DNA of 42,136 nucleotides from Eubacteriales bacterium (GTDB taxonomy: Bacteria; Bacillota; Clostridia; Christensenellales; CAG-138). The stretch covers positions 1 to 42,136 of the forward strand of contig JAJFTZ010000015.1 of assembly GCA_021372675.1 (NCBI GenBank). Direction: 5' to 3'. Positions 1-7,908 of this stretch are shown here, in pieces. Below the pieces are notes generated by a model. It was not told the origin of the DNA, searched no databases, and was given only the letters and a program-made list of their open reading frames with translations. The position numbers and the translations under genes were made by a program. How positions within the stretch are numbered: position 1 is the first letter of the stretch; each line of letters starts with the position of its first letter.

Positions 1-311
<311 letters not shown>

Positions 312-440
312 AAAGTGAGATACTTCCTATGCAGTTTTCAAGGTGCCCTACGTCGGATGCGCAGCGTTCGACGCGTGCACAGGGAGAATCGCCCTTAAGG
401 CGGCGAGGCGACCATGTGCACGGGGGAAAGCATCTTACCA
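312..440 (+). other. 23S-5S internal transcribed spacer
   Basis: This 129-base spacer contains no tRNA. It can form a long stem: CGTGCACA at 374-381 pairs with TGTGCACG at 415-422, with a smaller GCC/GGC hairpin inside. Such stems in rRNA spacers are usually RNase III or RNase M5 processing substrates; that role is inferred here. Confidence 0.6.
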
Positions 441-557
441 TTCCGGTGGTTAAGCGAAGGGGTCCCACCTGTTCCCATTCCGAACACAGTCGTTAAGCCC
501 TTCTACGCCCAAGATACTGTGCTGGCAACGGCATGGAAAAATAGGTAGCCGCCGGAT
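441..557 (+). rRNA. 5S ribosomal RNA
   Basis: A complete 5S rRNA of about 117 nt. Recognisable parts are the 5' strand CCGGTGGT pairing with GCCGCCGG at the 3' end, the universally conserved stretch CCCATTCCGAACAC, and GTTAAGCCC. It lies about 130 bases after the 23S gene, in the usual 23S-5S order. End points are estimated from the terminal helix. Confidence 0.96.
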
Positions 558-564
558 CCCATTT

Positions 565-598
565 GCAAAGAAAGTGACCATATGGTCACTTTCTTTGC
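565..598 (+). terminator. Perfect 34-bp palindrome after 5S rRNA, probable rRNA operon terminator
   Basis: The left arm starts GCAAAGAAAGTGACC and the right arm is its exact complement, so a 16-bp stem can form with almost no loop. The right arm is T-rich (TTTCTTTGCGTTT), but a clean U-tract is missing. Its position 7 bases after the 5S gene favours termination or processing of the rRNA transcript. It is also the first hairpin of the structured repeat described separately. Confidence 0.65.
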
Positions 599-785
599 GT
601 TTACAGGAAATACCTGCGAGGCCCGCAGGCCGAGTGCCTACGGCGTTTCCCGCCGTGGGCCTCCGTACCTCGCGGTCGGTATTTCCTGCAAGGAAAGCCT
701 TGCTACACAAGGCCTTCCGCCGCCGCCGCGCATGTCGCCGGCGGCGGATTAGAGCCTCCGGGGCTTCCGCCCCCGAACCCCCGAG
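565..785 (+). repeat. Structured intergenic repeat, copy 1
   Basis: This is a chain of hairpins. The 34-bp palindrome comes first. Next AGGAAATACC (605-614) pairs with GGTATTTCCT (678-687), then GCAAGG (688-693) with CCTTGC (698-703). A GCCGCCGCCG/CGGCGGCGG stem follows around the motif GCATGTCG, and the tail hairpin ends in GCCCCCGAACCC. Related copies lie at 2565-2700 and 34763-34975. An open frame on the plus strand crosses it into the downstream gene, but the repeat is better explained as non-coding because its conservation is in the pairing. Confidence 0.8.
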
Positions 786-894
786 GATGTGTTCTCGCGT
801 GGCACCCCCTTCTTTCGACAAAAACGGATTGTGCCTCCGCCCCGCGGTGTGTTATATTTTGAAAGGACGAATTTGGGGGAAAAATGGGGTAAGC

Positions 895-2559
895 ATGAAA
901 CGCGTCTTTTTGACCTTGCTCGCGGCAACTCTTTTTTTTGGCTGTTTCCTATCCGCCCATGCCGAGGCGCAGCCGGCAAGCTCCGTAAAACTGAACCGTA
1001 CCAAGGCGGCGTTTACCCTGAAAAAAGGCGACGCCTTTCCGTGCTTCGCACTCGAGGCCAAAACGACCCCGGCCGGTGCCGTGCTCACATGGTCGAGCTC
1101 CGACGAGACCGTTGCGACCGTGGATGAAAACGGTCGTGTTGCGTGCGTGGGCTTCGGTGTGGCCGTTATCGCCGCTTCGGCCGGTGAAGGCGGCAAAAGC
1201 GCGAGCTGCGCCGTTACGGTAAAGAAAGCGGCGGTGAGCGGCGTGCGCCTCGACTATATGGATTATGTTTTTTCGATCGCCGCGGGGGAAAGCCCCGGGG
1301 CGTCGTTTAAGCTTTCGGCAAAAGCTGAGCCCGAAAACGCCTACGATGCGAGCCTGCGTTTTTATAGCTCCGATGAAACGGTCGCGACGGTGGACGAAAG
1401 CGGCCTTGTGACGAGCGTGGGCTTCGGCACGGCGGTCATCACAGCCTCGAGCAACGATGGCAGCGGGCAAAAAGCAAGCTGCACCGTGCGCGTGGAAAAG
1501 ATCGCCGTGCGCTCCGTGAGCCTTTCCCTGACGAAAAAGGCCGTTGTGGTGGAAAAGGGCGGCGATTTTGGCGAACCGTTTCAAATAGGGGCGTCCGTCG
1601 GCCCAGAAAACGCCTTCGATACGGCGCTCGTGTGGAAAAGCTCCAACGAGGCAGTTGCGACGGTGGATGAAAACGGACTTGTAACGTGCGTGGGCTTTGG
1701 CGAGGCTATTATCACCGCGTCCGCGGCCGACGGCGGCGGCACAGGCGCGCGCTGCGCCGTTAAGGTAAGCTGCGTGGAGGTCAAAAAAATATCGCTCAGC
1801 ACCTCGAGGCTTTCCTTGGAAGGCGGCGGCACCTACCTTCTGGCGGCCTCCGTGTCGCCTGCAGACGCGACGTACGGCGAGGTGGAATGGCGGTCGAGCG
1901 ACCCCGCGGTCGTGCGGGTGGAGGCGGGTGTCGTCACGGCCTGCGGCAAGGGCGCCGCAAAGGTCTACGCTATGGCGGCCGACGGCTCCGGGGTCATGGC
2001 CGTATGCGCGGTAAAGGTGCTTTCAAACGCCCCCCCGCAGGACGACGACGCAAAGGACACTATCTTTTCCGGCAACGTCTACGACCTTTATTCGCAGCTT
2101 GGAAGCGGCGAGGAGCAGGTTTTAAGGGCGTATTACAACACGCTCGGAAGTGACCGCCCCGCGCGCATCCTGAAAAAAGCACTCGAATACGCGGGCGTGG
2201 GCTACGTTTACGCGGATTGCAGCAAGCTCGCGATGCTCGCCTATCGGGCGGGCGGGTACACGATCCCCCGCGTCTCCGATAAGCAAGCCTACGCGCTTCG
2301 CGGCCGCATAATCGACCGCTCCAAGCTCAGGCCCGGTGATCTGATCTTTTTCCAAAAGCTGCCCGGCGAGCTTTGCTCCTGCGGCGAGGTATGCCGCCGC
2401 TACCAGCAGATACATCACGTAGGCATCTACTTTGGCTATGTGAACGGGCAGCATTACATCATCGACGCGAGCAGCGTACTCGGCAAGACCGTGATACGCC
2501 GTTGGGACGGTTCCGATAATTTTGCGGAAATGCTGTACGCATTCAGCGCGCGGCGCTAG
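895..2559 (+). CDS. Secreted Ig-like (BIG2) repeat protein with C-terminal NlpC/P60 domain
   Basis: This 554-residue protein starts with a signal peptide (MKRVFLTLLAATLFFGC, cleavage probably near AHAEA). Four Ig-like BIG2 domains follow, roughly residues 30-375, each carrying the pattern SSDETVATVDENGRV and GFG-A-I-A. The last 135 residues form an NlpC/P60 cysteine peptidase domain. Cys442 in ADCSKL and His508 in HHVGIYFG fit the catalytic Cys and His, and the motif LRPGDLIFF is typical. Such enzymes cleave peptidoglycan stem peptides outside the cell, and the Ig domains probably act as spacers or wall adhesion. The frame stays open upstream to 574, but the signal peptide and the repeat upstream decide for the ATG at 895. 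The first three Ig domains are highly alike, suggesting internal duplication. Confidence 0.92.
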   Translation: MKRVFLTLLAATLFFGCFLSAHAEAQPASSVKLNRTKAAFTLKKGDAFPCFALEAKTTPAGAVLTWSSSDETVATVDENGRVACVGFGVAVIAASAGEGGKSASCAVTVKKAAVSGVRLDYMDYVFSIAAGESPGASFKLSAKAEPENAYDASLRFYSSDETVATVDESGLVTSVGFGTAVITASSNDGSGQKASCTVRVEKIAVRSVSLSLTKKAVVVEKGGDFGEPFQIGASVGPENAFDTALVWKSSNEAVATVDENGLVTCVGFGEAIITASAADGGGTGARCAVKVSCVEVKKISLSTSRLSLEGGGTYLLAASVSPADATYGEVEWRSSDPAVVRVEAGVVTACGKGAAKVYAMAADGSGVMAVCAVKVLSNAPPQDDDAKDTIFSGNVYDLYSQLGSGEEQVLRAYYNTLGSDRPARILKKALEYAGVGYVYADCSKLAMLAYRAGGYTIPRVSDKQAYALRGRIIDRSKLRPGDLIFFQKLPGELCSCGEVCRRYQQIHHVGIYFGYVNGQHYIIDASSVLGKTVIRRWDGSDNFAEMLYAFSARR

Positions 2560-2564
2560 CGCCG

Positions 2565-2700
2565 GCGCTTTCGCAAAAATGGCTTCGCCACTTTTGCGAG
2601 GCTGCTGCGGCAGGTCTTCAGGCGGGTTCGCTCACCGCTTGCCCGCCTGCAAGGTGTTCTTTGTGACGCGCATGTCGCCACAAAGAACGGGTCTGTATGG
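2565..2700 (+). repeat. Structured intergenic repeat, copy 2 (diverged)
   Basis: Directly after the P60 gene come three consecutive hairpins. TCGCAAAA...TGG (2571-2582) pairs with CCA.TTTTGCGA (2588-2599). CAGGCGGG (2619-2626) pairs with CCCGCCTG (2642-2649), followed by CAAGG. GTTCTTTGTG (2656-2665) pairs with CACAAAGAAC (2679-2688) around a loop containing GCGCATGTCGC. The order of hairpins, the CAAGG after the second one and the CATGTCG loop match copies 1 and 3, while stem sequences differ. Confidence 0.65.
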
Positions 2701-2722
2701 CATACCCCATGGAAGCGCGGAA

Positions 2723-2745
2723 AAAGGCGCGGCGAGCGCGCCTTT
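2723..2745 (+). terminator. Hairpin, possible terminator of the P60 gene
   Basis: AAAGGCGCG pairs with CGCGCCTTT across a 5-base loop. Only three T residues follow directly, so termination would be moderate. Confidence 0.45.
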
Positions 2746-2794
2746 ACGGGGCTTTTTCGGAACAGATATAGAGCGCCGGAAAAGTCCGGCGTGT

Positions 2795-2821
2795 AAAAAA
2801 CAGCGGAAGCATCGCTTCCGC
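2795..2821 (-). terminator. Intrinsic terminator of the yabE-rsmA operon
   Basis: On the minus strand GCGGAAGC pairs with GCTTCCGC across a 3-base loop and is followed by TGTTTTTT. It lies 15 bases after the rsmA stop codon, the usual place for a rho-independent terminator. Confidence 0.85.
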
Positions 2822-2836
2822 CATATTTTTATCCAA

Positions 2837-3673
2837 TCATCTTTCTCCGCTTTCCTCCATATACCCCGCCAGCCTCGCAAACGCCTCCGCGGGGAGCGCC
2901 TCGGCGCGGGCGCCGGGGTCGATTTCGCAGGCGGAAAGCGCGTTAAGAAGCGCCTCGCGGCTTAAAAAGAGGGGTTTTAGGTTGTTGAAAAGGGTTTTGC
3001 GGCGCATGGAAAACGCGGCCTGCAAAAGCGGGGGAAGCGCGCTAAGATAAGCGGCGCTTTCTTTTTTTACGAGCCGTATCACCACGGAATCCACCTCGGG
3101 CGCCGGGTAGTAGGCGGCGGGGGAAAGCGAAAGAAGCTTTTCGACCGCGTAGCCGTGTTGCGCGAGTACCGTCAGCGGACCGTATACCCTCGAGGAAGGC
3201 GGGGCAAAAAAGCGCTCGGCGGCCTCTTTTTGGAGCATGAGCGTCATGCTTAAAATGGAGTGGCCGCCGCTTAGAAGCGCCATGCAGATGGGCGTGGTGA
3301 CGTAATAGGGCAAATTGGCGACCACGCAAAACGCCTCTCCGCCGAAGAAGCCCGCTTTGAGCTCGTCAAGATCGAGCTTCAAAAAGTCGCTGTGGAGGAG
3401 CCGCACGTTTTGCACGCCCGAAAGCCGCCGTTCGAGCACGCGTACCAAGGCTGCGTCGATCTCCACGGCGGCAAGCTTTTTCGCGCGCTTCGCGAGCTCT
3501 AGGGTGAGCGCGCCTAAGCCCGGGCCGATCTCGAGCGCGCACCGCCCGTCGGCGTCCGCCGCGTCGAGGATGCGCGCGACGGCGCTTTCGTCGCACAAGA
3601 AATTCTGCCCGAGCGCCTTGTTGGGCGTCAGGCCGAATTCACCTAAAAGCTGTTTTGTTTCCGTTATACCCAT
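2837..3673 (-). CDS. rsmA: 16S rRNA dimethyladenosine transferase RsmA (KsgA)
   Basis: RsmA dimethylates two adjacent adenosines in the 3' terminal hairpin of 16S rRNA during small-subunit maturation, using S-adenosylmethionine. The 278-residue protein has the family N-terminus (NKALGQNFL near residue 20), the SAM-binding motif ALEIGPGLGALT, the acidic end of strand 2 (VEID), and the target-adenine motif NLPYYVTTPI. It ends in the helical domain with the conserved FSMRRKTL segment. The ATG at 3673 overlaps the TGA of the upstream gene (TGATG), so translational coupling is likely. A longer frame begins at 3748 inside the neighbour but lacks support. The yabE-rsmA order matches the arrangement known from Bacillus, although the ribonuclease M5 gene usually found between them is absent. 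Confidence 0.97.
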   Translation of the reverse strand: MGITETKQLLGEFGLTPNKALGQNFLCDESAVARILDAADADGRCALEIGPGLGALTLELAKRAKKLAAVEIDAALVRVLERRLSGVQNVRLLHSDFLKLDLDELKAGFFGGEAFCVVANLPYYVTTPICMALLSGGHSILSMTLMLQKEAAERFFAPPSSRVYGPLTVLAQHGYAVEKLLSLSPAAYYPAPEVDSVVIRLVKKESAAYLSALPPLLQAAFSMRRKTLFNNLKPLFLSREALLNALSACEIDPGARAEALPAEAFARLAGYMEESGER

Positions 3674-4908
3674 CAGCCTGTTTTCACGTAGATGGTGTAG
3701 CCGTATTTGCGCCCCCAGCGCTTCGCCTCGCCCTCGGTATTGAACCACAGGTCTATGGCGTTGGCCTGCTCGCCCGAATAGTTGCGGAACGCGCCCGTGT
3801 CGAGCGCGGTGCCGTAGCCGTAGCCGGGCACGTAGATTTGCGTATAGTACGGGATCAGCTTGGGGTTTACGGCGATGGTGCCGAGCTTGGGCTTGGTGCC
3901 CATGGCCGTGCGCTTGCCTGTGCAGTAGCCCGTTACGGCGTGCACAGTGATCTTCTTCCAGCCGTTTACGCCGTCCGAGGGCCTTACGATGTTGTGGCGG
4001 TTAAAGGTGCGTGTCTCGCCCACGAAGTTCGTTTGATAGTGAACCTTTGTGCCCACGCGGACGATCTCATCCACGGCAGGCTCAATCACCCTTTGATCCA
4101 CGATGGTGCGGGAAACGACCACGCCGTTTTTGGTGATGACCCTGCGCGTGACCTCCTTCAGGCCGTCTTCACCCTGCTGCACCACAACGGGATCCTTATA
4201 GTTGTACATGGTGTCGTCCTTAACGGTGATCTCGCGGTAGTAGAGCGGCACGAGGTTATCGTCGGGGTCGTAGGGATACGTGATCTCCACGTCGATGTGC
4301 TGTATCTTCATGCCTGGCACGACGTCTTCGAAGGGGCGGCTTGACACCTCGTCCTCCACACCTGTTTTCACGCCGGCGAGGTCGAGTGCCCGGCCCACGG
4401 TGCCGCCCGTCATATTGAGGATGGTCACATGGCTCATCGACTCCACGGCGACCGGAAACGCGCGCTTCACGGTGATCTCCATACCGTCCGTCAAAAGCGC
4501 GTTCCTGTCGGCGCTCAAATCGTCGTCGGGCGAAAGCGTTATGCCGCTTCGCGACAGGAAATCGCCCACCGTGGTTTCGCGTGCCGTGAAATGCGCGGCC
4601 GTGCCGTCAAAATATATCGTAACGTCGCGCATCCCGTCGTCGGCGCGAAGCGCGAGCAGAAAAAAGACGGCCGCGGCGGCGGCCGCGAGCCCTAAAAAGA
4701 TATCAAACGCGACCAAAAACGGCCTGTTTCCGCCGCTTACCCTGGGGAGCGGAAGCTCCCTGGTACGGGCAAAAGCGCCGCGCGCAGCGCCGGTAAAGCG
4801 CGCCCTGAGGGGCGCGAGAAGGCGCTCGAGAAAGGCCGCAGCCTCGCCCTTAGGGCGCGCCGCGTCGAGCGCAGGATGTTTTCTTGCTTTTTTACGCTGT
4901 TTGTACAT
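3673..4908 (-). CDS. YabE-like cell-wall protein with DUF348, G5 and 3D domains
   Basis: This 411-residue protein has a basic, probably cytoplasmic N-terminus and one membrane segment (about 68-86, FLVAFDIFLGLAAAAAAVFF). Two DUF348-like ubiquitin-fold repeats follow (about 95-200), then a G5 domain (about 205-285, with EEVTRRVITKNGVV-like sequence) and a C-terminal 3D domain. The latter carries the pattern TAMGTKPKLGTIAVNP and ALDTGAF, including the Asp residues that name the fold. In Bacillus, YabE is regarded as a resuscitation-promoting-factor-like wall hydrolase; the 3D domain resembles lytic transglycosylase MltA. A role in peptidoglycan turnover is therefore likely. The gene has a strong promoter and GGGAGG before its ATG. 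Confidence 0.93.
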   Translation of the reverse strand: MYKQRKKARKHPALDAARPKGEAAAFLERLLAPLRARFTGAARGAFARTRELPLPRVSGGNRPFLVAFDIFLGLAAAAAAVFFLLALRADDGMRDVTIYFDGTAAHFTARETTVGDFLSRSGITLSPDDDLSADRNALLTDGMEITVKRAFPVAVESMSHVTILNMTGGTVGRALDLAGVKTGVEDEVSSRPFEDVVPGMKIQHIDVEITYPYDPDDNLVPLYYREITVKDDTMYNYKDPVVVQQGEDGLKEVTRRVITKNGVVVSRTIVDQRVIEPAVDEIVRVGTKVHYQTNFVGETRTFNRHNIVRPSDGVNGWKKITVHAVTGYCTGKRTAMGTKPKLGTIAVNPKLIPYYTQIYVPGYGYGTALDTGAFRNYSGEQANAIDLWFNTEGEAKRWGRKYGYTIYVKTG

Positions 4909-4932
4909 TTAACCTCCCGGAAACACTTCATT

Positions 4933-4961
4933 ATTTTATCAGCGCGTTTATGCCGTGTCAA
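4933..4961 (-). promoter_or_regulatory. Sigma-A-type promoter of the yabE-rsmA operon
   Basis: On the minus strand a perfect -35 TTGACA (4956-4961) is separated by 17 bases from TAAAAT (4933-4938). It lies just upstream of the GGGAGG and ATG of the YabE-like gene. Confidence 0.88.
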
Positions 4962-5054
4962 ATGAACGAAATATGGCGGCAAACGGGCGAGGCCCTGTTC
5001 ATATAGGTTATTACCATATATACGAAAATGATACGCATTCGTGCCCCGCTCGCC

Positions 5055-5084
5055 TTTACAGCCCATTCCAAGCGAGTATATAAT
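5055..5084 (+). promoter_or_regulatory. Sigma-A-type promoter of the penicillin-binding protein gene
   Basis: TTTACA (5055-5060) and a perfect TATAAT (5079-5084) with an 18-base spacer precede the gene at 5139. It diverges from the yabE-like promoter; about 95 bases separate the two. Confidence 0.85.
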
Positions 5085-5138
5085 AGGCATACACGAACGA
5101 AAGCCGCGCCGCGAGGGCCGGCGCAAAAAGGAGCGCGA

Positions 5139-7304
5139 ATGAAGCGCGTCGCCGCGATCATTTTGATCCTCAGCTTGCTCGTTCCCCTGACCGGCTGTGA
5201 AGAGGCGGAGCCCGGCGCAACCGCTTGCAGGCGTTTTTTGGAGTACGTGCAAAACGCGGATTACGCCTCCGCCTACGGCATGCTTGCCGCCTCCTCCCGC
5301 AACGATACCGCCAAGAGCAAGGAAAACCGCATAACGCAGCAGGCGTTTATCGACAAATACGAAAGCATCTTCGAGGCGCTCGATATCGTGAGCGTTTCGT
5401 ATGAGGATATTACGGTCACGCAGGAGGGCGAGGTGCTGACCGCGCTTTCCTATACCGCGGTGTACCGCTCGGTGCTCGCGGGCGATATGAGAAACAATTT
5501 CAAGTTTACCGCCGTCATGGAGGGCGGGCGGTGGCGCATCGAATGGACGCCCGCGCTCATCTTCCCGGAGATGACGTGGGGCGATACCGTACGCGTGGCG
5601 TCGATCGCGGCGAAGCGCGGCGAAATCTTAGCCGACGGGCACGCGCTCGCGGCCACCGTGGGGGCTGTCTCCGTGTATGCCGCGCCCTCGCTTATCGCGG
5701 ACGAGTCCGTTTTCTGCGCGCAGGTCTCGCCGCTTCTCGGCTTGACCGTAGACGAGGTGAAAAAGGCCCTTTCCAAGGCATACAACGACGTGGCGGTGCT
5801 CAAAACCTACTATTCCGACGAGCTTTTATCCTCGGCGCGCGAGCAGCTTTTGAGCGTGAGGGGCGTCGGCATCGACGAGGGGAATTTCAAGGTGCAGCGC
5901 GAATACCCCTATGGGGATCTGCTCGCGCATACGCTCGGCTACGTGGGGCCGGTAAGCGCCGACAGCGCGGAGGAGCTGCAGGCGCTCCTCGACGATCTCA
6001 ACGAGAGGATCGGCGACGAAAGCACCTACAATGTGGATTCCGTGGTAGGCAAGCTCGGGCTTGAAAAACAGTACGAAACGGAGCTGCACGGCAAAAACGG
6101 CGAGGAGATTTTCATCTCCTCCGCGGGGGGCGAAAAGAAGCGCGTCCTTTATAAAAAGGATGCGGAAAACGGGCTCGATATCGAGCTCACCATCAACATA
6201 GAGCTGCAGCGGCGCGCGCAGGAGCTTATGGAGCTGGTGCTTTACGGCGAAACCACCGCGGGCGCCGTGGTGGTACTAAACCCCCTCACGGGCGAGATAC
6301 AGGCGGTGGCCTCCTACCCCACCTACGATCTGAACCTTTTTGCGCGCGGCATCAGCGCGAAAAATTACGACGCGCTGCAAAACAACCCCGCGAAGCCGCT
6401 CATCAACCGCGTGACGCAGGGCCTTTACCCGCCCGGCTCGGTGCTTAAGGCGTTCACGGCGGCCGCCGCGCTCGAAACGAACACCCTCACGGATACGTAT
6501 ATCTTCCCCGGCGATATCGAGGACGATTACTGGACGCCCACGGAGTACGGCACATGGATATGGCCTCCCATCAAGCGCGCCCAAATGAACAATAGGGCGG
6601 CGCCTTTGAACATGCACAACGCCGTGATCAATTCGGATAATATCTACTTCGCAAACGCAGCGCTCCTCATGGGGGAGGATAAGTTTTTCAGCTACATCCG
6701 CAGCCTCGGCATGGAGGAAAGCATCCCCTTCGACATCAACGTGGCGAAGCCGCAGCTCGTGAACGAGAATACGGAGATCACCCCAAAGCTCCTCGCCGAC
6801 AGCGGCTACGGGCAGGGTGAGATCCTCGTAACGCCCTTGCAGCTCGCGAGCATGTTTTCGCTGTTCTGTAACGGCGGCGATATCGTGCAGCCGCGCATCG
6901 TGAAGGGCTTTTACGAGGAGGAGGGCATCCGCATCAATACCGTAAGGGAGAGCGAGACCACGGTCTGGAAGGAAAACGCGGTATCGGACGCGGTGATCTC
7001 CACGCTTCTGCCCATGCTTAAGGACGTTACGAGCCGCGCCTACAACGGCACGGGGCACGCGCTGCGCGTTTCCGATTATGAGATCGCGGCCAAAACGGGC
7101 ACGGCGGAGATCGGCAACGACAAGAGCCGAGAAATATCGTGGTTCGCGGGCTTCCGCACGGGCGTGAACGCGGAAAACGCGCGCCTTGTGCTCGTGATGC
7201 TCGAGGTGCCCTCGGGCACCGAATATTCAAGCCTTAAGTTCGACATCGCGCGGCAGCTTTTGAAAAAGGACAGCCCCGGCACGGTGCAGGATGACGGCGC
7301 GTAA
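5139..7304 (+). CDS. Class B penicillin-binding protein with NTF2-like N-terminal domain (lipoprotein)
   Basis: A D,D-transpeptidase of 721 residues that crosslinks peptidoglycan outside the membrane. The N-terminus is a lipoprotein signal (lipobox LTGC, Cys near residue 20). It is followed by an NTF2-like domain (about 28-140) of the type found in PBP2a and Bacillus PBP3, then the dimerisation/pedestal region. The transpeptidase domain holds all three motifs: Ser434 in SVLK, S499-D-N, and K652-T-G. The layout resembles low-affinity class B PBPs, some of which confer beta-lactam tolerance; whether this one does is not shown. The start at 5139 is chosen for its AAAAGGAG site and signal peptide; the frame is open further upstream over the promoter. 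Lipid anchoring replaces the usual transmembrane helix. Confidence 0.94.
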   Translation: MKRVAAIILILSLLVPLTGCEEAEPGATACRRFLEYVQNADYASAYGMLAASSRNDTAKSKENRITQQAFIDKYESIFEALDIVSVSYEDITVTQEGEVLTALSYTAVYRSVLAGDMRNNFKFTAVMEGGRWRIEWTPALIFPEMTWGDTVRVASIAAKRGEILADGHALAATVGAVSVYAAPSLIADESVFCAQVSPLLGLTVDEVKKALSKAYNDVAVLKTYYSDELLSSAREQLLSVRGVGIDEGNFKVQREYPYGDLLAHTLGYVGPVSADSAEELQALLDDLNERIGDESTYNVDSVVGKLGLEKQYETELHGKNGEEIFISSAGGEKKRVLYKKDAENGLDIELTINIELQRRAQELMELVLYGETTAGAVVVLNPLTGEIQAVASYPTYDLNLFARGISAKNYDALQNNPAKPLINRVTQGLYPPGSVLKAFTAAAALETNTLTDTYIFPGDIEDDYWTPTEYGTWIWPPIKRAQMNNRAAPLNMHNAVINSDNIYFANAALLMGEDKFFSYIRSLGMEESIPFDINVAKPQLVNENTEITPKLLADSGYGQGEILVTPLQLASMFSLFCNGGDIVQPRIVKGFYEEEGIRINTVRESETTVWKENAVSDAVISTLLPMLKDVTSRAYNGTGHALRVSDYEIAAKTGTAEIGNDKSREISWFAGFRTGVNAENARLVLVMLEVPSGTEYSSLKFDIARQLLKKDSPGTVQDDGA

Positions 7305-7316
7305 GGAGGAGCGGGC

Positions 7317-7751
7317 ATGGTTTTCACCATGATCGTCGAGCAGACGAAAAAGTACAGGAAAAGAATATGCTACGAGGCGCAAACAAATACCTTTTACGAG
7401 TCCGAATACGACAGTTTGGCCTTTGCGAGAAGCTTTTTGCAGCCGTACGGATGGATCAAGGAATCCGGCACGCCGCCGGGGCCGCATTGGGACGTGATCT
7501 TGATGACCGAAAACGACTATACTTTAGGCGACGAGGTGCCCGTTAAGGTCGTGGGCCTTTTTAAGCGCGCCGACGGCGACCACAAGTATATAGCGGTTGA
7601 GGCGGGCAGGGGCATCGACGATTACGGCGGGCTCTCCGAAACGGAAAGGGACGACCTGAAAAGGCTGTATCCTCGCGCCGGCGCCGGGGAGGGCTGGTTT
7701 GGGAGGGGCGAGGCCGAAAGGGCCATGCGGGACTGCGCTAAGGCGTTGTAG
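7317..7751 (+). CDS. Degenerate inorganic-pyrophosphatase-like protein
   Basis: A 144-residue cytoplasmic protein, 12 bases after the PBP gene and with a strong AAGGAGG site, so probably cotranscribed. Residues 40-105 (PYGWIKESGTPPGPHWDVIL ... VKVVGLFKRADGDHKYIAVE) align by eye with the soluble inorganic pyrophosphatase fold, in the region from YGFIP to the conserved VIAV strand. However, the metal-binding DGDPxD motif is replaced by PPGPHWD and the N-terminal substrate-binding segment is short. If the relationship holds, the protein is probably not an active pyrophosphatase and may bind phosphate compounds. It could equally be an unrelated small protein. Confidence 0.72.
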   Translation: MVFTMIVEQTKKYRKRICYEAQTNTFYESEYDSLAFARSFLQPYGWIKESGTPPGPHWDVILMTENDYTLGDEVPVKVVGLFKRADGDHKYIAVEAGRGIDDYGGLSETERDDLKRLYPRAGAGEGWFGRGEAERAMRDCAKAL

Positions 7752-7789
7752 CAGAAAAGCGCGGAGCGGTGCTCCCCGTTCGGCTGTCC

Positions 7790-7819
7790 TTGACATTGGA
7801 GTTTCGCGTGGCTTACAAT
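7790..7819 (+). promoter_or_regulatory. Sigma-A-type promoter of the acyl-CoA operon
   Basis: A perfect TTGACA (7790-7795) and TACAAT (7814-7819) with an 18-base spacer lie about 90 bases before the first CoA-transferase gene. Confidence 0.85.
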
Positions 7820-7908
7820 ATTTTTATGTGCGCGGAGGCGCGCGTTAAAAAGGACGACAGCATATGCGTCCCTTCTCTTATTACCGATCGGAGGTTTCTG
7901 AAAGGACT

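Noticed and set aside
574-894. N-terminal extension of the P60 protein reading through the repeat
   Set aside because: The 107 extra residues are Arg/Pro-rich, lie over the palindromes and would bury the signal peptide; the ATG at 895 starts a proper signal peptide.
949-1584. Long minus-strand open frame of 211 codons
   Set aside because: It is the shadow of the Ig-repeat gene in GC-rich DNA; its repeats mirror the plus-strand repeats and no ribosome site or family is seen.
3655-4344. Plus-strand frame of 229 codons opposite the yabE-like gene
   Set aside because: His/Val-rich shadow of the G5/3D coding sequence.
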